Assembly (NCBI GenBank): GCA_036005185.1
Contig: DASYQS010000050.1
Span: 74,066 to 138,065 of the forward strand
Direction: 5' to 3'
Origin: VBAU01 sp036005185
GTDB lineage: Bacteria; Bacteroidota; Bacteroidia; Chitinophagales; Chitinophagaceae
DNA length: 64,000 nucleotides
Under the pieces are notes generated by a model. It ran no database searches, was not told where the DNA came from, and saw only the letters and a program-made list of their open reading frames with translations. A program made the position numbers and the translations under genes. Of the stretch, positions 18,838 through 28,201 are shown piece after piece; the stretch's first letter is position 1; every line of letters starts with the position of its first letter.

Positions 18838-20397
18838 ATGAATTTATTTTCCTTAACCATACGCTATTTTATATTAGTATCTCTCACACTAGCTTGTTCG
18901 TTTTTCAATGAGCATTTGAATGCGCAGGATACATTGTCTAAATATATCCTTACCCCAAAACCAGGCCCTGAACCACACATCAATGGTCCGAAAGCATTTG
19001 GTGTACGCCCTGGCCATCCGATTATTTTCAAAATTCCTGTGAGTGGAGTAAAGCCCATTACCTACGAAATTGAAAACTTGCCAACAGGAGTGAAGCTCGA
19101 TAAAAATACAGGGCAGCTTTCGGGCTCTATTGATAAGCCTGGTGAGTACAAGATGGTAGTAAACGCAAAAAATAAAGCGGGAAAAGCAAAACGTGATTTC
19201 AAGATCGTTGTGGGTGAGAATATTGTTTTGACTCCACCGATGGGTTGGAACAGTTGGAATATTTATGCATCAAAAGTTACTCAAGCATTAGTTCTTGCAA
19301 ATGCCAAGGCTATGGCAAGCAGCGGACTTGTTGATCACGGCTGGAGCTATATGAATACCGACGATGTATGGCAAGGAAAAAGAGGAGGAAAATATCATGG
19401 CATCATGCCTGATTCAACAATTTTCCCTGATATGAAAGAAATGGTGGATTCGATACATAAGCTAGGATTAAAGGCTGGCATTTATTCAACGCCTTGGGTA
19501 GAATCATATGGCCATCGTATTGGAGGCTCAGCTATGAATGCGGAAGGAACATTTGAACGCACCAAAGAAAATGTTCCACGCAACAAAAAACAGTTGCCTT
19601 ATGCTATCGGTACTTACACTTTTGTTGAAAATGATGTGAAGCAATGGGTAGAGTGGGGATTTGATTATTTGAAATACGATTGGAACCCTGCAGAACTTCC
19701 TGAAACAAAAGCCATGTATGATGCTTTGCGTGCAAGCGGCCGAGATATTGTATTAAGTCTTTCCAACAGCATACCATTTGCTTCTATTGGTGAGTTGTCC
19801 AAAGTTTCGAATGCATGGCGAACCGGTGGTGATATTCGTGATAATTGGAGAAGCTTAAAAAGCCGTTTGCTTACACAAGATAAATGGGCACCTTATGCAA
19901 GCCCCGGCCATTGGAACGATCCGGATATGATGATCGTTGGCTGGGTAGGCTGGGGCAAAGGGCCAAACCCTACGCAACTTATGCCCGATGAACAGTACAC
20001 ACATGTAAGTGCATGGTGTTTGCAATCTGTTCCTTTATTATTGGGCAACGATCTTACTAAGCTCGATGATTTTACATTAAGCTTACTTACCAATGATGAA
20101 GTGCTTGCTGTAAATCAGGATCCATTAGGTAAGCAAGCAACTGTAGTTACTAAGATAGATTCTTGCGGCGTGTTGGCTAAAGATTTGGAAGATGGCAGCA
20201 AAGCCGCGGGCCTGTTTAATATAACAGATGGTATAACAAGAAAGCTGACTGTAACCTGGAGCGATCTGGGAATAAAAGGAAAATGGATCGTTCGTGATCT
20301 GTGGAGACAAAAAGATCTGGGAACATTTGAAAATGAATTTTCAGCTGATGTTCCTCCGCATGGAGTTATTATGATTAGCTTGCGAAAAGCAAAATAA
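18838..20397 (+). CDS. GH27 alpha-galactosidase with N-terminal Ig-like domain
   Basis: A 519-residue exported enzyme. The signal peptide ends at NAQ (residue 30), though an internal LAC could serve as a lipobox. Residues ~45-128 are a putative Ig/cadherin-like module (LPTGVKLDKNTGQLSGSIDK). The GH27 barrel starts at LTPPMGWNSWN (131-141). The nucleophile Asp281 sits in YLKYDWNP and the acid/base Asp332 in RTGGDIRD; HWNDPDMMIVG is also typical. It hydrolyses terminal alpha-galactosides, or possibly beta-L-arabinopyranosides, which are known in the family. It is the last gene before a 430-bp gap and SusC2, 53 bp after GH28-DUF1080, so it belongs to the same set as the GH29 enzymes. Confidence 0.92.
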   Translation: MNLFSLTIRYFILVSLTLACSFFNEHLNAQDTLSKYILTPKPGPEPHINGPKAFGVRPGHPIIFKIPVSGVKPITYEIENLPTGVKLDKNTGQLSGSIDKPGEYKMVVNAKNKAGKAKRDFKIVVGENIVLTPPMGWNSWNIYASKVTQALVLANAKAMASSGLVDHGWSYMNTDDVWQGKRGGKYHGIMPDSTIFPDMKEMVDSIHKLGLKAGIYSTPWVESYGHRIGGSAMNAEGTFERTKENVPRNKKQLPYAIGTYTFVENDVKQWVEWGFDYLKYDWNPAELPETKAMYDALRASGRDIVLSLSNSIPFASIGELSKVSNAWRTGGDIRDNWRSLKSRLLTQDKWAPYASPGHWNDPDMMIVGWVGWGKGPNPTQLMPDEQYTHVSAWCLQSVPLLLGNDLTKLDDFTLSLLTNDEVLAVNQDPLGKQATVVTKIDSCGVLAKDLEDGSKAAGLFNITDGITRKLTVTWSDLGIKGKWIVRDLWRQKDLGTFENEFSADVPPHGVIMISLRKAK

Positions 20398-20827
20398 CTT
20401 ATTTACTTTTTTTCGGTTTTGCCGGCAAGGGAAATAAAGATCAATTACAAATCTTGCCGTTCGAAGTACATAGGCCACATTATAAAATTTGTAGCTGCAT
20501 ATTTTTTCTCGCATTGAGGATGTATTGGCACATGTCCAATTTATCTGGTAAATTTCTTATCGATCAGATTATTGAAAAATCTAAAACTATATGTATTGAT
20601 CACACAATCAAAAAACATCTCGTCAATTTCTGTGATTAAAATAATTTATCGTTTCAGAAAAAATAATATTTCTTATAAAAAGATGACAATGTCAAAATAG
20701 TTGAATAGTATGCTAAAAGCCTGCGCAGGCTTGCATTTATACTTATTAATTTGCTTTTCGCAAATCACGCTTAGCCATATTCATTAGCATCTCCGTAAAA
20801 CCGGGTTGCAACCAAAACCTAACGATA
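20398..20827. other. Intergenic region upstream of susC2
   Basis: No convincing gene in 430 bp; a 61-codon TTG-started frame at 20454-20639 has no recognisable features. The region contains a weak inverted repeat CGGCAAG/CTTGCCG (20423-20429 / 20453-20459), possibly a 3' end signal for GH27, and a perfect 16-bp palindrome described separately. It must hold the promoter for susC2, but I could not identify clear -33/-7 elements. Confidence 0.5.
20717..20732. promoter_or_regulatory. 16-bp perfect palindrome upstream of susC2
   Basis: AAGCCTGCGCAGGCTT is a perfect dyad 95 bp before the susC2 start codon, GC-rich within AT-rich surroundings and without a T-run. A dimeric-regulator operator is plausible; a short hairpin is the alternative. 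No regulator gene sits next to this block. Confidence 0.35.
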
Positions 20828-23800
20828 ATGTGTAAAAATCTACGCAAAGCTTGCAAGTGGGTCTTTATTTTTTCTTTTTGCATTACTGCTCTTCAGATTC
20901 ATGCACAAGTTCAAAAAAAATCAGTTAAAGAAGTAAGAGGCACTATCATCGATTCTTCCGGTGCTGTAGCAGGCGTGTCTATAACAGTCAAAAACAAACA
21001 GAACATTGGAACTACTACAGATTTGAACGGCAAGTTTTTGCTGAACGTTCCGGAAGATGCAGTGCTGACAGTAACTATGGTAGGGTATGAGGACCAGGAA
21101 ATTTCTGTGAAAGGAAAAGAAGTGATTAATGTGCAGCTGAAACGGGCTTCTACTTCTATGAATGATGTGGTGGTAGTAGCATATGGCAAACAAAAGCGAA
21201 GAGAAGTTGTGGGTTCAGTTACCAGCATTACTCCCAGTGAATTAAAAGTACCTTCTAGTAACCTTACTACCGCATTGGCTGGACGCATTGCAGGAGTGAT
21301 TGCCTATCAAACAACAGGAGAACCAGGTCAAGATAACGCTGAGTTTTTTATTCGTGGTGTTACCACGTTTGGATATAAAAAAGATCCACTCATTTTAATT
21401 GATGGTATTGAATATACTGCAAACGATCTGGCGCGTATTCAGCCCGATGATATCGCCAGTTTTTCCATTATGAAAGATGCTACTGCTAGTGCTCTATATG
21501 GTGCCCGTGGTGCCAACGGAGTGATTTTGGTAACCACTAAAGAAGGAAGGCAAGGAAAAGCAAAGATCAATATACGTTTTGAAAACTCTATTTCCAGCCC
21601 CACGCGAAATATTAAGCTCGCAGATCCTATCACTTATATGAATTTGCATAATGAATCCGTCCTAACAAGAAATCCATTGGCTCCGCTTCCTTATTTGCAA
21701 AGCAAGATTGATTATACTGAACTGGGTGTAAATCCATATATGTTCCCCGCTGTTGATTGGATGGATATGTTGTTTAAAAATAATGCAACCAACCGAAGAG
21801 GTAATTTCAGTGTAAGTGGCGGAGGTCAAATTGTCAATTATTTTTTAGCGGGTTCTTTTGCTCAGGACAATGGTATATTAAAAGTTGACAAGCGCAATAA
21901 CTTCAATAATAATATTGATCTTAAGACTTATAATTTGCGTTCAAACATAGGGATCAAAGTAACCAGGTCTACTGATGTAATGGTTCGTCTGTATGGCAGC
22001 TTCGATGATTATAACGGTCCTATGGACGGGGGTTCAGGCATCTACAGAAAGGTTATGAGAACAAGCCCCGTTTTATATCCCGCCTACTATCCCGTTGATG
22101 AAGAACATAAGTTTGTAAACCACATTATGTTTGGCAATTATGACAGGGGAAATTATCTGAACCCTTATGCTGATATGGTGTCAGGATACAAAGATTACAA
22201 TAAGTCCCTAATGTCAGCTCAATTTGAAATGAAACAGGATCTTTCTTTTCTGACACAAGGACTTTCTGTACGGGCATTTACCAATATTAACAGGCAATCT
22301 TTTTTTGATGTTTCGCGCAGATATAATCCTTTTTATTACAGTGCCGGTAGCTATGATAAATATGAAAATACTTACCTGCTGACATTAATCAATCCTGATG
22401 TGGTTGCTACGGGCGTTGTGCCGCAAGGCGGTACAGATTATTTAGGCGATCCTACGGGAACCGAGAAAACAGTTACATCTAATTTTTATGTTGAAGCAGC
22501 AGCCAACTACAATCGTATTTTTAATAAGCATGGGTTAAGCGGATTAGTTGTATTAACTGCACGTAGCAGACAGGATGGTAATACTGGCTCCATACAAAAG
22601 TCATTGCCATACCGCAATATGGGTGTGTCTGGCAGAGCGACTTATTCGTATGATAATCGGTATTTTGCTGAATTCAATTTCGGTTACAATGGTTCGGAAC
22701 GATTTTATAAAACAGAGCGATATGGTTTCTTCCCTTCTGCAGGATTTGCATGGTTTGTTTCCAATGAAAAATTTTTTGAGCCTTACTTAAAAGTAGTTAC
22801 CAAATTAAAGTTCAGAGGTACTTATGGGTTAGTAGGAAATGATGAAATTGGAAGCGCCGACGATCGTTTCTATTATTTGTCTGATGTTGATCTTGACTAT
22901 ACAACAGGACGCCCCACTTTTGGAACAGATGGCGCATATACTCGCAATCTTATTCGCATCAACAGATATGAGAATCCCGACATTACCTGGGAAACTTCTC
23001 GAAAAACAAATCTTGCCATCGAAATCGGATTGTTTAGTAAATGGGAAATTATTGCCGAATACTATAGGGAAAAACGTTACAATATATTAATGCCCCGGGT
23101 AAATATTCCTTCTACATTGGGTTTGCAAGTGGATGTTACAGATCCTGGTCAAGCACCAAAAGCCAATGTGGGTGAAGCCTCCGGAGAGGGAGTAGATATA
23201 TCTGTTGATTATACACAGAATTTTGGAAAAAATTTTCTTATACAGGCCCGCGGTAATTTCACTTATGCTCACAGCCGGCTCGATAAAAATGAGGATCTGC
23301 AATATGGAGATGATCTGTATTATCTAAATAAAATTGGCTATCCCATTTCACAACAGTGGGGCTATATAGCTGAGCGATTGTTTGTGGATGATGAAGAAGT
23401 AAAAAACTCTCCCAGCCAAAACGGTTTTGGAGATATAGTAAGAGGTGGCGATATTAAATTCCGTGATGTGAATGAGGATGGTATTATTGATAAGCTTGAC
23501 ATGGTTCCTATTGGCTATCCAACTACTCCTGAAATTACTTACGGTTTTGGAGTTTCTGCCAAGTATAAAGGTTTTGATATTTCAACTTTCATGCAAGGAA
23601 CAGCCAGGCGTTCTTTCTGGATCGATGTGAAGGCTACCTCTCCTTTTGTTTCTTATAGATATAAATCGGATGAATTGACAGGCTACATTCTTCAAAACCA
23701 GTTGCTAAAAGCTTATGCTGATGATCACTGGTCAGAAGAGAACAGAAATCTATATGCTTTATGGCCTCGCTTAAGTTCAACGGTGAACAACAATGACCAG

Positions 23801-24043
23801 CAAAAAAGCACATGGTTTATGCGCAATGGAGCTTTTCTCCGGTTGAAGCAGGTAGAGATAGGTTACACTTTCCCAACAAAATTCACCAGAAAAGCACACA
23901 TAGATAATGTACGGTTGTATGCAAATGGCATTAACCTTTTCGTGATTAGCGATTTTAAATTATGGGATGTTGAAATGGCCGGCAATGGTCTAAACTATCC
24001 CATCCAAAAAGTTATCAATTTCGGTATTCAAGTAGGGCTTTAA
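20828..24043 (+). CDS. SusC-family TonB-dependent outer-membrane transporter (pair 2)
   Basis: A 1071-residue SusC-like transporter. The signal peptide is residues ~1-26 (FCITALQIHAQ). It is followed by the carboxypeptidase-regulatory-like domain (VRGTIIDSSGAVAGVSITVK), the plug (VVVAYGKQKRREVVGSV, ILIDGIEYTANDL, ALYGARGANGVILVTTKEG) and a barrel ending in NFGIQVGL. It lacks an STN domain. It is clearly different in sequence from SusC1 and SusC3, so it should serve a different glycan. It starts a transcript with susD2 (12 bp gap) and two surface-lipoprotein candidates, ending at the terminator at 28096-28133. Confidence 0.93.
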   Translation: MCKNLRKACKWVFIFSFCITALQIHAQVQKKSVKEVRGTIIDSSGAVAGVSITVKNKQNIGTTTDLNGKFLLNVPEDAVLTVTMVGYEDQEISVKGKEVINVQLKRASTSMNDVVVVAYGKQKRREVVGSVTSITPSELKVPSSNLTTALAGRIAGVIAYQTTGEPGQDNAEFFIRGVTTFGYKKDPLILIDGIEYTANDLARIQPDDIASFSIMKDATASALYGARGANGVILVTTKEGRQGKAKINIRFENSISSPTRNIKLADPITYMNLHNESVLTRNPLAPLPYLQSKIDYTELGVNPYMFPAVDWMDMLFKNNATNRRGNFSVSGGGQIVNYFLAGSFAQDNGILKVDKRNNFNNNIDLKTYNLRSNIGIKVTRSTDVMVRLYGSFDDYNGPMDGGSGIYRKVMRTSPVLYPAYYPVDEEHKFVNHIMFGNYDRGNYLNPYADMVSGYKDYNKSLMSAQFEMKQDLSFLTQGLSVRAFTNINRQSFFDVSRRYNPFYYSAGSYDKYENTYLLTLINPDVVATGVVPQGGTDYLGDPTGTEKTVTSNFYVEAAANYNRIFNKHGLSGLVVLTARSRQDGNTGSIQKSLPYRNMGVSGRATYSYDNRYFAEFNFGYNGSERFYKTERYGFFPSAGFAWFVSNEKFFEPYLKVVTKLKFRGTYGLVGNDEIGSADDRFYYLSDVDLDYTTGRPTFGTDGAYTRNLIRINRYENPDITWETSRKTNLAIEIGLFSKWEIIAEYYREKRYNILMPRVNIPSTLGLQVDVTDPGQAPKANVGEASGEGVDISVDYTQNFGKNFLIQARGNFTYAHSRLDKNEDLQYGDDLYYLNKIGYPISQQWGYIAERLFVDDEEVKNSPSQNGFGDIVRGGDIKFRDVNEDGIIDKLDMVPIGYPTTPEITYGFGVSAKYKGFDISTFMQGTARRSFWIDVKATSPFVSYRYKSDELTGYILQNQLLKAYADDHWSEENRNLYALWPRLSSTVNNNDQQKSTWFMRNGAFLRLKQVEIGYTFPTKFTRKAHIDNVRLYANGINLFVISDFKLWDVEMAGNGLNYPIQKVINFGIQVGL

Positions 24044-24055
24044 ATTAATTGCAGA

Positions 24056-26005
24056 ATGAAAAATTTAAAACAAATTTTAGCAATAGCATTTCTGGCTTCT
24101 CTTTATTCCTGCCATAAATATCTTGATGTGGTCCCTGATGCTATTGGAACAATTGACAATGCTTTTACTCAACGAAGTACTGCGGAAAAGTTTTTGTTCA
24201 CTTGTTATTCATACATGCCCAAGCACGGTGACATGGACGATAATCCTGCCTTCAATGCCGGCGATGAAGTTTGGTATATGGATCCTATCAAAGATGTAGA
24301 TCCAGACTTCTGGAATATTGCCAGGGGCCTGCAATCATCAGCTAATCCTTTAGGAAACTTTTGGAGTGGAAAAAATCAAGGAACAAAATTGTTTACTGCA
24401 CTTCGCGATTGCAATATTTTTTTGAACAACATTGATAATGTAAGGGACATGAATGAGGAAGAAAGGGAAAGATGGAAAGCTGAAGTTCTTTTTCTAAAAG
24501 CCTACTACCATTTTTATCTAGTGCGCATGTATGGCCCTATTCCCATCATTCGAGAAAACTTACCGATAGGCAGTAGTGCAGATGAAGTGCAAATTGCAAG
24601 AGAGCCTGTTGATTCCTGTTTTTCATATATTGTTCAATTGCTGGATGAGGCAGCATCAATTGATGCTCTTCCTCCGAGGATCGTGGGTAACGAATTAAGT
24701 GAATTAGGCAGAATTACAAAATCAATCGTATTTGTTTTCAAGGCAAAGGTTCTGGTAACTGCAGCAAGCCCGCTATTCAATGGAAATCCTGATTTTGGCG
24801 GCCTTATGGACGACAAGGGCGAAGTTCCTCTGATTAATCCCCAGGCCGATCCAAAAAAATGGGAATTGGCAGCTCAGGCCTGTAAGGAGGCAATCGAATT
24901 TTGCCAAACTAATTCTTACTCCTTGCACCGCTTCAATCCTGCACTATATGGTGCTTGGGTTATCAATGATACTATAAAAACTCAGTTGGATATACGTACA
25001 GCAGTAACGGAAAAAACAAATAACGAAGAGGTGATCTGGGCTAATACGTCAAGCAGAGCAACAGATATTCAGCGGTGGACTATGCCGATCCTTGCGAGTG
25101 GCGCCATAAGCGGCAGCGGTCCAAAAGGAATTTTGGCACCACCGCTTAAAATGGCTGAATTGTTTTATACAAAAAACGGAGTTCCTATTACTGAAGATAA
25201 AACATGGGATTATGCTGGCCGGTTTGGGTTAAAAACGGCTACTCCTGCTGATACATTTTATATAAAGAAGAATGAGCAAACCGTAAAGCTTCACTTTGAT
25301 AGAGAGCCTCGCTTCTATGCAGATTTAGCATTTGATCGGGGCATTTGGTTTGGCAATTGGATAAATAATTTTACTACAAAAGCTACAACAGCACCTGGTT
25401 TGCTTTACGTACAAGCAAGAAGAGCTGAGTTTGCAGCCAGGCAGGGTGTAAGTAATTTCTCGGCGACCGGTTATTGGATAAAAAAGCTGGTCAGTATGGG
25501 TACAACAGCAGCTTCCGATGGTAACGTTACTGGTAGCAATCAAAGTCCTTACCCTTGGCCTGAAATGCGGATGGCCGATCTGTATTTACTATATGCCGAA
25601 GCATTGAATGAAGTAAATGGACCTGGCGCTGAAACATTCAGATGGATTGATAGTGTAAGGATCAGAGCCGGCATACCCACTGTAGTTAATGCATGGTCAA
25701 ATTTTTCAAATCAGGGAGCAAAATATACTAGCAGAGCAGGCTTACGTGAAATTATCCATCAGGAACGATTGATTGAGTTAGCATTTGAAGGACAACGGTT
25801 TTGGGATCTGAGAAGGTGGAAGGAGGCACATATTGTTCTAAATGCTCCCATTAAAGGATGGAGTACTGAACAAAAAGATGCAGAAGCTTATTACAAGCCT
25901 GTTGTGCTATGGAATCAAACTTTTGGTATACGCGACTATTTCTGGCCAATTGAACAGGACGAGCTACTTAAAAATAGCAGATTGGCACAGAATCCAGGTT
26001 GGTGA
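24056..26005 (+). CDS. SusD/RagB-family outer-membrane lipoprotein (pair 2)
   Basis: At 649 residues this is a longer SusD homologue. It is lipid-anchored (SLYSC, Cys19) and is the glycan-capturing lid for SusC2. Family marks are the TPR-type helix KAEVLFLKAYYHFYLVRMYG followed by PIPIIRENLP, the late MRMADLYLLYAEALNEV, and the closing LIELAFEGQRFWDLRRWKEA ... FWPIEQDELLKNSRLAQNPGW. It follows SusC2 by 12 bp and precedes a DUF4959/DUF5000-type lipoprotein by 38 bp, a standard Bacteroidota order in which the third gene also encodes a surface glycan-binding protein. Confidence 0.93.
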   Translation: MKNLKQILAIAFLASLYSCHKYLDVVPDAIGTIDNAFTQRSTAEKFLFTCYSYMPKHGDMDDNPAFNAGDEVWYMDPIKDVDPDFWNIARGLQSSANPLGNFWSGKNQGTKLFTALRDCNIFLNNIDNVRDMNEEERERWKAEVLFLKAYYHFYLVRMYGPIPIIRENLPIGSSADEVQIAREPVDSCFSYIVQLLDEAASIDALPPRIVGNELSELGRITKSIVFVFKAKVLVTAASPLFNGNPDFGGLMDDKGEVPLINPQADPKKWELAAQACKEAIEFCQTNSYSLHRFNPALYGAWVINDTIKTQLDIRTAVTEKTNNEEVIWANTSSRATDIQRWTMPILASGAISGSGPKGILAPPLKMAELFYTKNGVPITEDKTWDYAGRFGLKTATPADTFYIKKNEQTVKLHFDREPRFYADLAFDRGIWFGNWINNFTTKATTAPGLLYVQARRAEFAARQGVSNFSATGYWIKKLVSMGTTAASDGNVTGSNQSPYPWPEMRMADLYLLYAEALNEVNGPGAETFRWIDSVRIRAGIPTVVNAWSNFSNQGAKYTSRAGLREIIHQERLIELAFEGQRFWDLRRWKEAHIVLNAPIKGWSTEQKDAEAYYKPVVLWNQTFGIRDYFWPIEQDELLKNSRLAQNPGW

Positions 26006-26043
26006 TGATCACAAATAATAGTTCATTATTTAAATTATAACTG

Positions 26044-27324
26044 ATGAGAAATTTAAAATTCATTTCATTCATCGGAATTTCTTTGATGATAACAATGAGT
26101 TGTAAAAGAGATGTATCAGGCCCCCTTTCCGACGATAAGACAGCCCCTGATCCTATCACCAATGCTCAAGTAACAAATTTGCATGGAGCAGCTTTAATTA
26201 CATACACGCTGCCGGCCAGTCCAAATTTGTTGTATGTAAAAGCAGAATACTGGGTGAACGATGTAAAAAAGGAGGCTAAATCTTCAATGTATAAAAACAG
26301 CATACTGCTGGAAGGGTTTGGCGATACAAGAGAAACAGAAGTATCCCTGTATGCCGTAAGTCGCAGTGAAGTGGCTTCTGAGCCCGTTAATGTAACAGTA
26401 AAACCTTTGCCTCCTTCTATCATTGGCGTAAGAGCATCGCTGGTTTTAGACTCTGCTTTTGGAGGTATTAATGTAAAGTTCATCAATGTTGATTCAGCGA
26501 ACATTGTTTTTGAAACATTGGTTAAAGATTCCAAGGGCGATTGGCAGCACGTAGATTTTTATTATACCAGTATGCCAAAAGGTGAATATAATATTAGAGG
26601 TTTCCCTCCTGAAGAGCGTGAGTGGGGCGTTTATGTCAGAGATAGGTGGGATAATCATACCGACACTATAACAGCTAAAATAAAACCTATTTATGAAGAG
26701 CAACTGGACAAAAGCAAATTCAAGGATGTCAGAGTAAAACAAAACGACACTACTGATGTTCCTCAGTTTACTCCTCTTTCTGTTCTCGAGGGAAGGGTTA
26801 GGACTGCGGAAGATTACTCCAGCAGCTGGGTTTTATCCAAATTATGGGATAACTCGGGCATGGGCACTACTGGCAGCAGCAACGGCTTTCACACCAAAGA
26901 AAAATATAACCTGCCTATTTGGATACCTTTTGATCTAGGATTTAAATATGTATTGAGCAGGTATAAAATATGGCAAAGAACAGGCACTTACATTTTCAAC
27001 CACGGCAATCCTCACCACTGGGAAATATGGGGAACGAACAATACAAAAATCAAGAATAGTGATCCAAACAACAAAAATCCTGATAATGGCTGGGTAAAGC
27101 TGGGTGAATGGGTAATGGTCAAACCATCAGGTATTCCTGAAGTGGGTGTGAATTCTGCCGAGGATATCGAAGTAGCTACGAATGGTCAAGAGTATGAATT
27201 TGGAAATGGATTACCTGCTGTTCGCTACATCGCCTGGAAAAATATTGATAGCTGGGGCTCTATTGACAATTATACTGGCTTTATGCATCTCATGGAAATT
27301 ACTTTATGGGGACAAAAAAAATAA
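26044..27324 (+). CDS. DUF4959/DUF5126/DUF5000-type surface lipoprotein
   Basis: A 426-residue lipoprotein (MTMSCKRD, Cys20) of the three-domain type commonly encoded right after SusD. The N-terminal part (DKTAPDPITNAQVTNLHGAA) is a fibronectin-III-like DUF4959 domain. A middle beta-sandwich follows (KDSKGDWQHVDFYYTS, then VYVRDRWDNHTDTI; DUF5126-like). A C-terminal discoidin-like DUF5000 region carries FHTKEKYNLPIWIPFDLG, HHWEIWGTNN and MHLMEITLWGQ. Proteins of this architecture are thought to bind glycan at the surface alongside SusCD; no enzymatic residues are expected. The domain names are from memory of the families, so treat them as strong but not tested. Confidence 0.82.
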   Translation: MRNLKFISFIGISLMITMSCKRDVSGPLSDDKTAPDPITNAQVTNLHGAALITYTLPASPNLLYVKAEYWVNDVKKEAKSSMYKNSILLEGFGDTRETEVSLYAVSRSEVASEPVNVTVKPLPPSIIGVRASLVLDSAFGGINVKFINVDSANIVFETLVKDSKGDWQHVDFYYTSMPKGEYNIRGFPPEEREWGVYVRDRWDNHTDTITAKIKPIYEEQLDKSKFKDVRVKQNDTTDVPQFTPLSVLEGRVRTAEDYSSSWVLSKLWDNSGMGTTGSSNGFHTKEKYNLPIWIPFDLGFKYVLSRYKIWQRTGTYIFNHGNPHHWEIWGTNNTKIKNSDPNNKNPDNGWVKLGEWVMVKPSGIPEVGVNSAEDIEVATNGQEYEFGNGLPAVRYIAWKNIDSWGSIDNYTGFMHLMEITLWGQKK

Positions 27325-27358
27325 AATTGAATAGGTGCCACAAACAAATTGAAAAATT

Positions 27359-28069
27359 ATGAATCTAAAACGATATAGTATTTTACCCTTTTTTATAATA
27401 CTGATATATGTTTTTGTCCTTTCCTGCAGCAAAATGGATTCAACTTACAAGGATTTTGTAAAGGATGGTGAAATCATTTACCCCGGCAAGGTTGATTCTG
27501 TAAAAGCATATCCGGGAAATAACCGGATCAATTTATCCATGCTGTTAATTTCAGATCCAAAGATCAGTAAAGTAAAAATGTTTTGGAATAATGGAACCAA
27601 CGAAGAGTCTGTTGAAAAAACGATTCAGCGAACTTCCGGAGTGGACACGGTATGGTTTTCCATCAATAATCTGGCCGAAGGCACCTACACATTCACTATT
27701 TATACCTATGATAATGATGGCAACAGGTCGGTAAAAACAGAAAAGATCGGAACCGTTTACGGCGACAGATATATTTCGCAACTGGTGAACCGCGCGGTAA
27801 AGTCAGCGACCTATGTTACTTCCATTAAAGGGGCAGTAGTTAAATGGTTTGGCGTTGGATCAGAGGTAGTTGGTGAAGAGATCATATATACAGACTCGCT
27901 AAATGTAGTGAAAAAACAAATAGAAAAATATGCATCGCCGGCAGATAGTGTAACAACTTTACCAGCGTACAAAAAAGGAAGTTCTTTTCAATACAGAACG
28001 CTGTATAAGCCCACACCTGTGGCCATCGATACATTCTATTCAAATGTTGAAACAAAGCAAGTGCTTTGA
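27359..28069 (+). CDS. DUF4998-type surface lipoprotein
   Basis: A 236-residue lipoprotein (FVLSCSKMD, Cys23) with the DUF4998 pattern: MDSTYKDFVKDGEIIYPGKV near the N-terminus, a first Ig-like beta domain with KVKMFWNNG, VDTVWFSINNLAEGTY and YTYDNDGNRS, then GDRYISQLVNR leading to a second domain. Such proteins usually occur as the last gene of susCD-DUF4959 sets and are presumed surface glycan-binding or structural partners. It lies 34 bp after the DUF5000-type gene and is followed by a strong terminator, so it closes the susC2 transcript. Confidence 0.8.
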   Translation: MNLKRYSILPFFIILIYVFVLSCSKMDSTYKDFVKDGEIIYPGKVDSVKAYPGNNRINLSMLLISDPKISKVKMFWNNGTNEESVEKTIQRTSGVDTVWFSINNLAEGTYTFTIYTYDNDGNRSVKTEKIGTVYGDRYISQLVNRAVKSATYVTSIKGAVVKWFGVGSEVVGEEIIYTDSLNVVKKQIEKYASPADSVTTLPAYKKGSSFQYRTLYKPTPVAIDTFYSNVETKQVL

Positions 28070-28095
28070 TGGAAATTTCTTTTTCTGTAGCAAAC

Positions 28096-28133
28096 AAAAG
28101 GGGTATCCGCGTGAGTTGGATGCCTCTTTTTTT
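28096..28133 (+). terminator. Rho-independent terminator closing the susC2 operon
   Basis: Stem AGGGGTATCC / GGATGCCTCT pairs along its full 10 bp (G-U pairs included) around a 9-nt loop, preceded by AAA and followed by seven T. It lies 30 bp after the DUF4998 gene stop. Confidence 0.75.
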
Positions 28134-28201
28134 AAATGATGAAAATGAAAAAAATTTTTACTATCTATTTTTATAAGGCTCTTTTTAAATTCGAGATAAA
28201 A

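Noticed and set aside
20454..20639. 61-codon plus-strand frame before susC2
   Set aside because: TTG start, no signal peptide or domain pattern, and it lies in an AT-rich promoter region; most likely chance.
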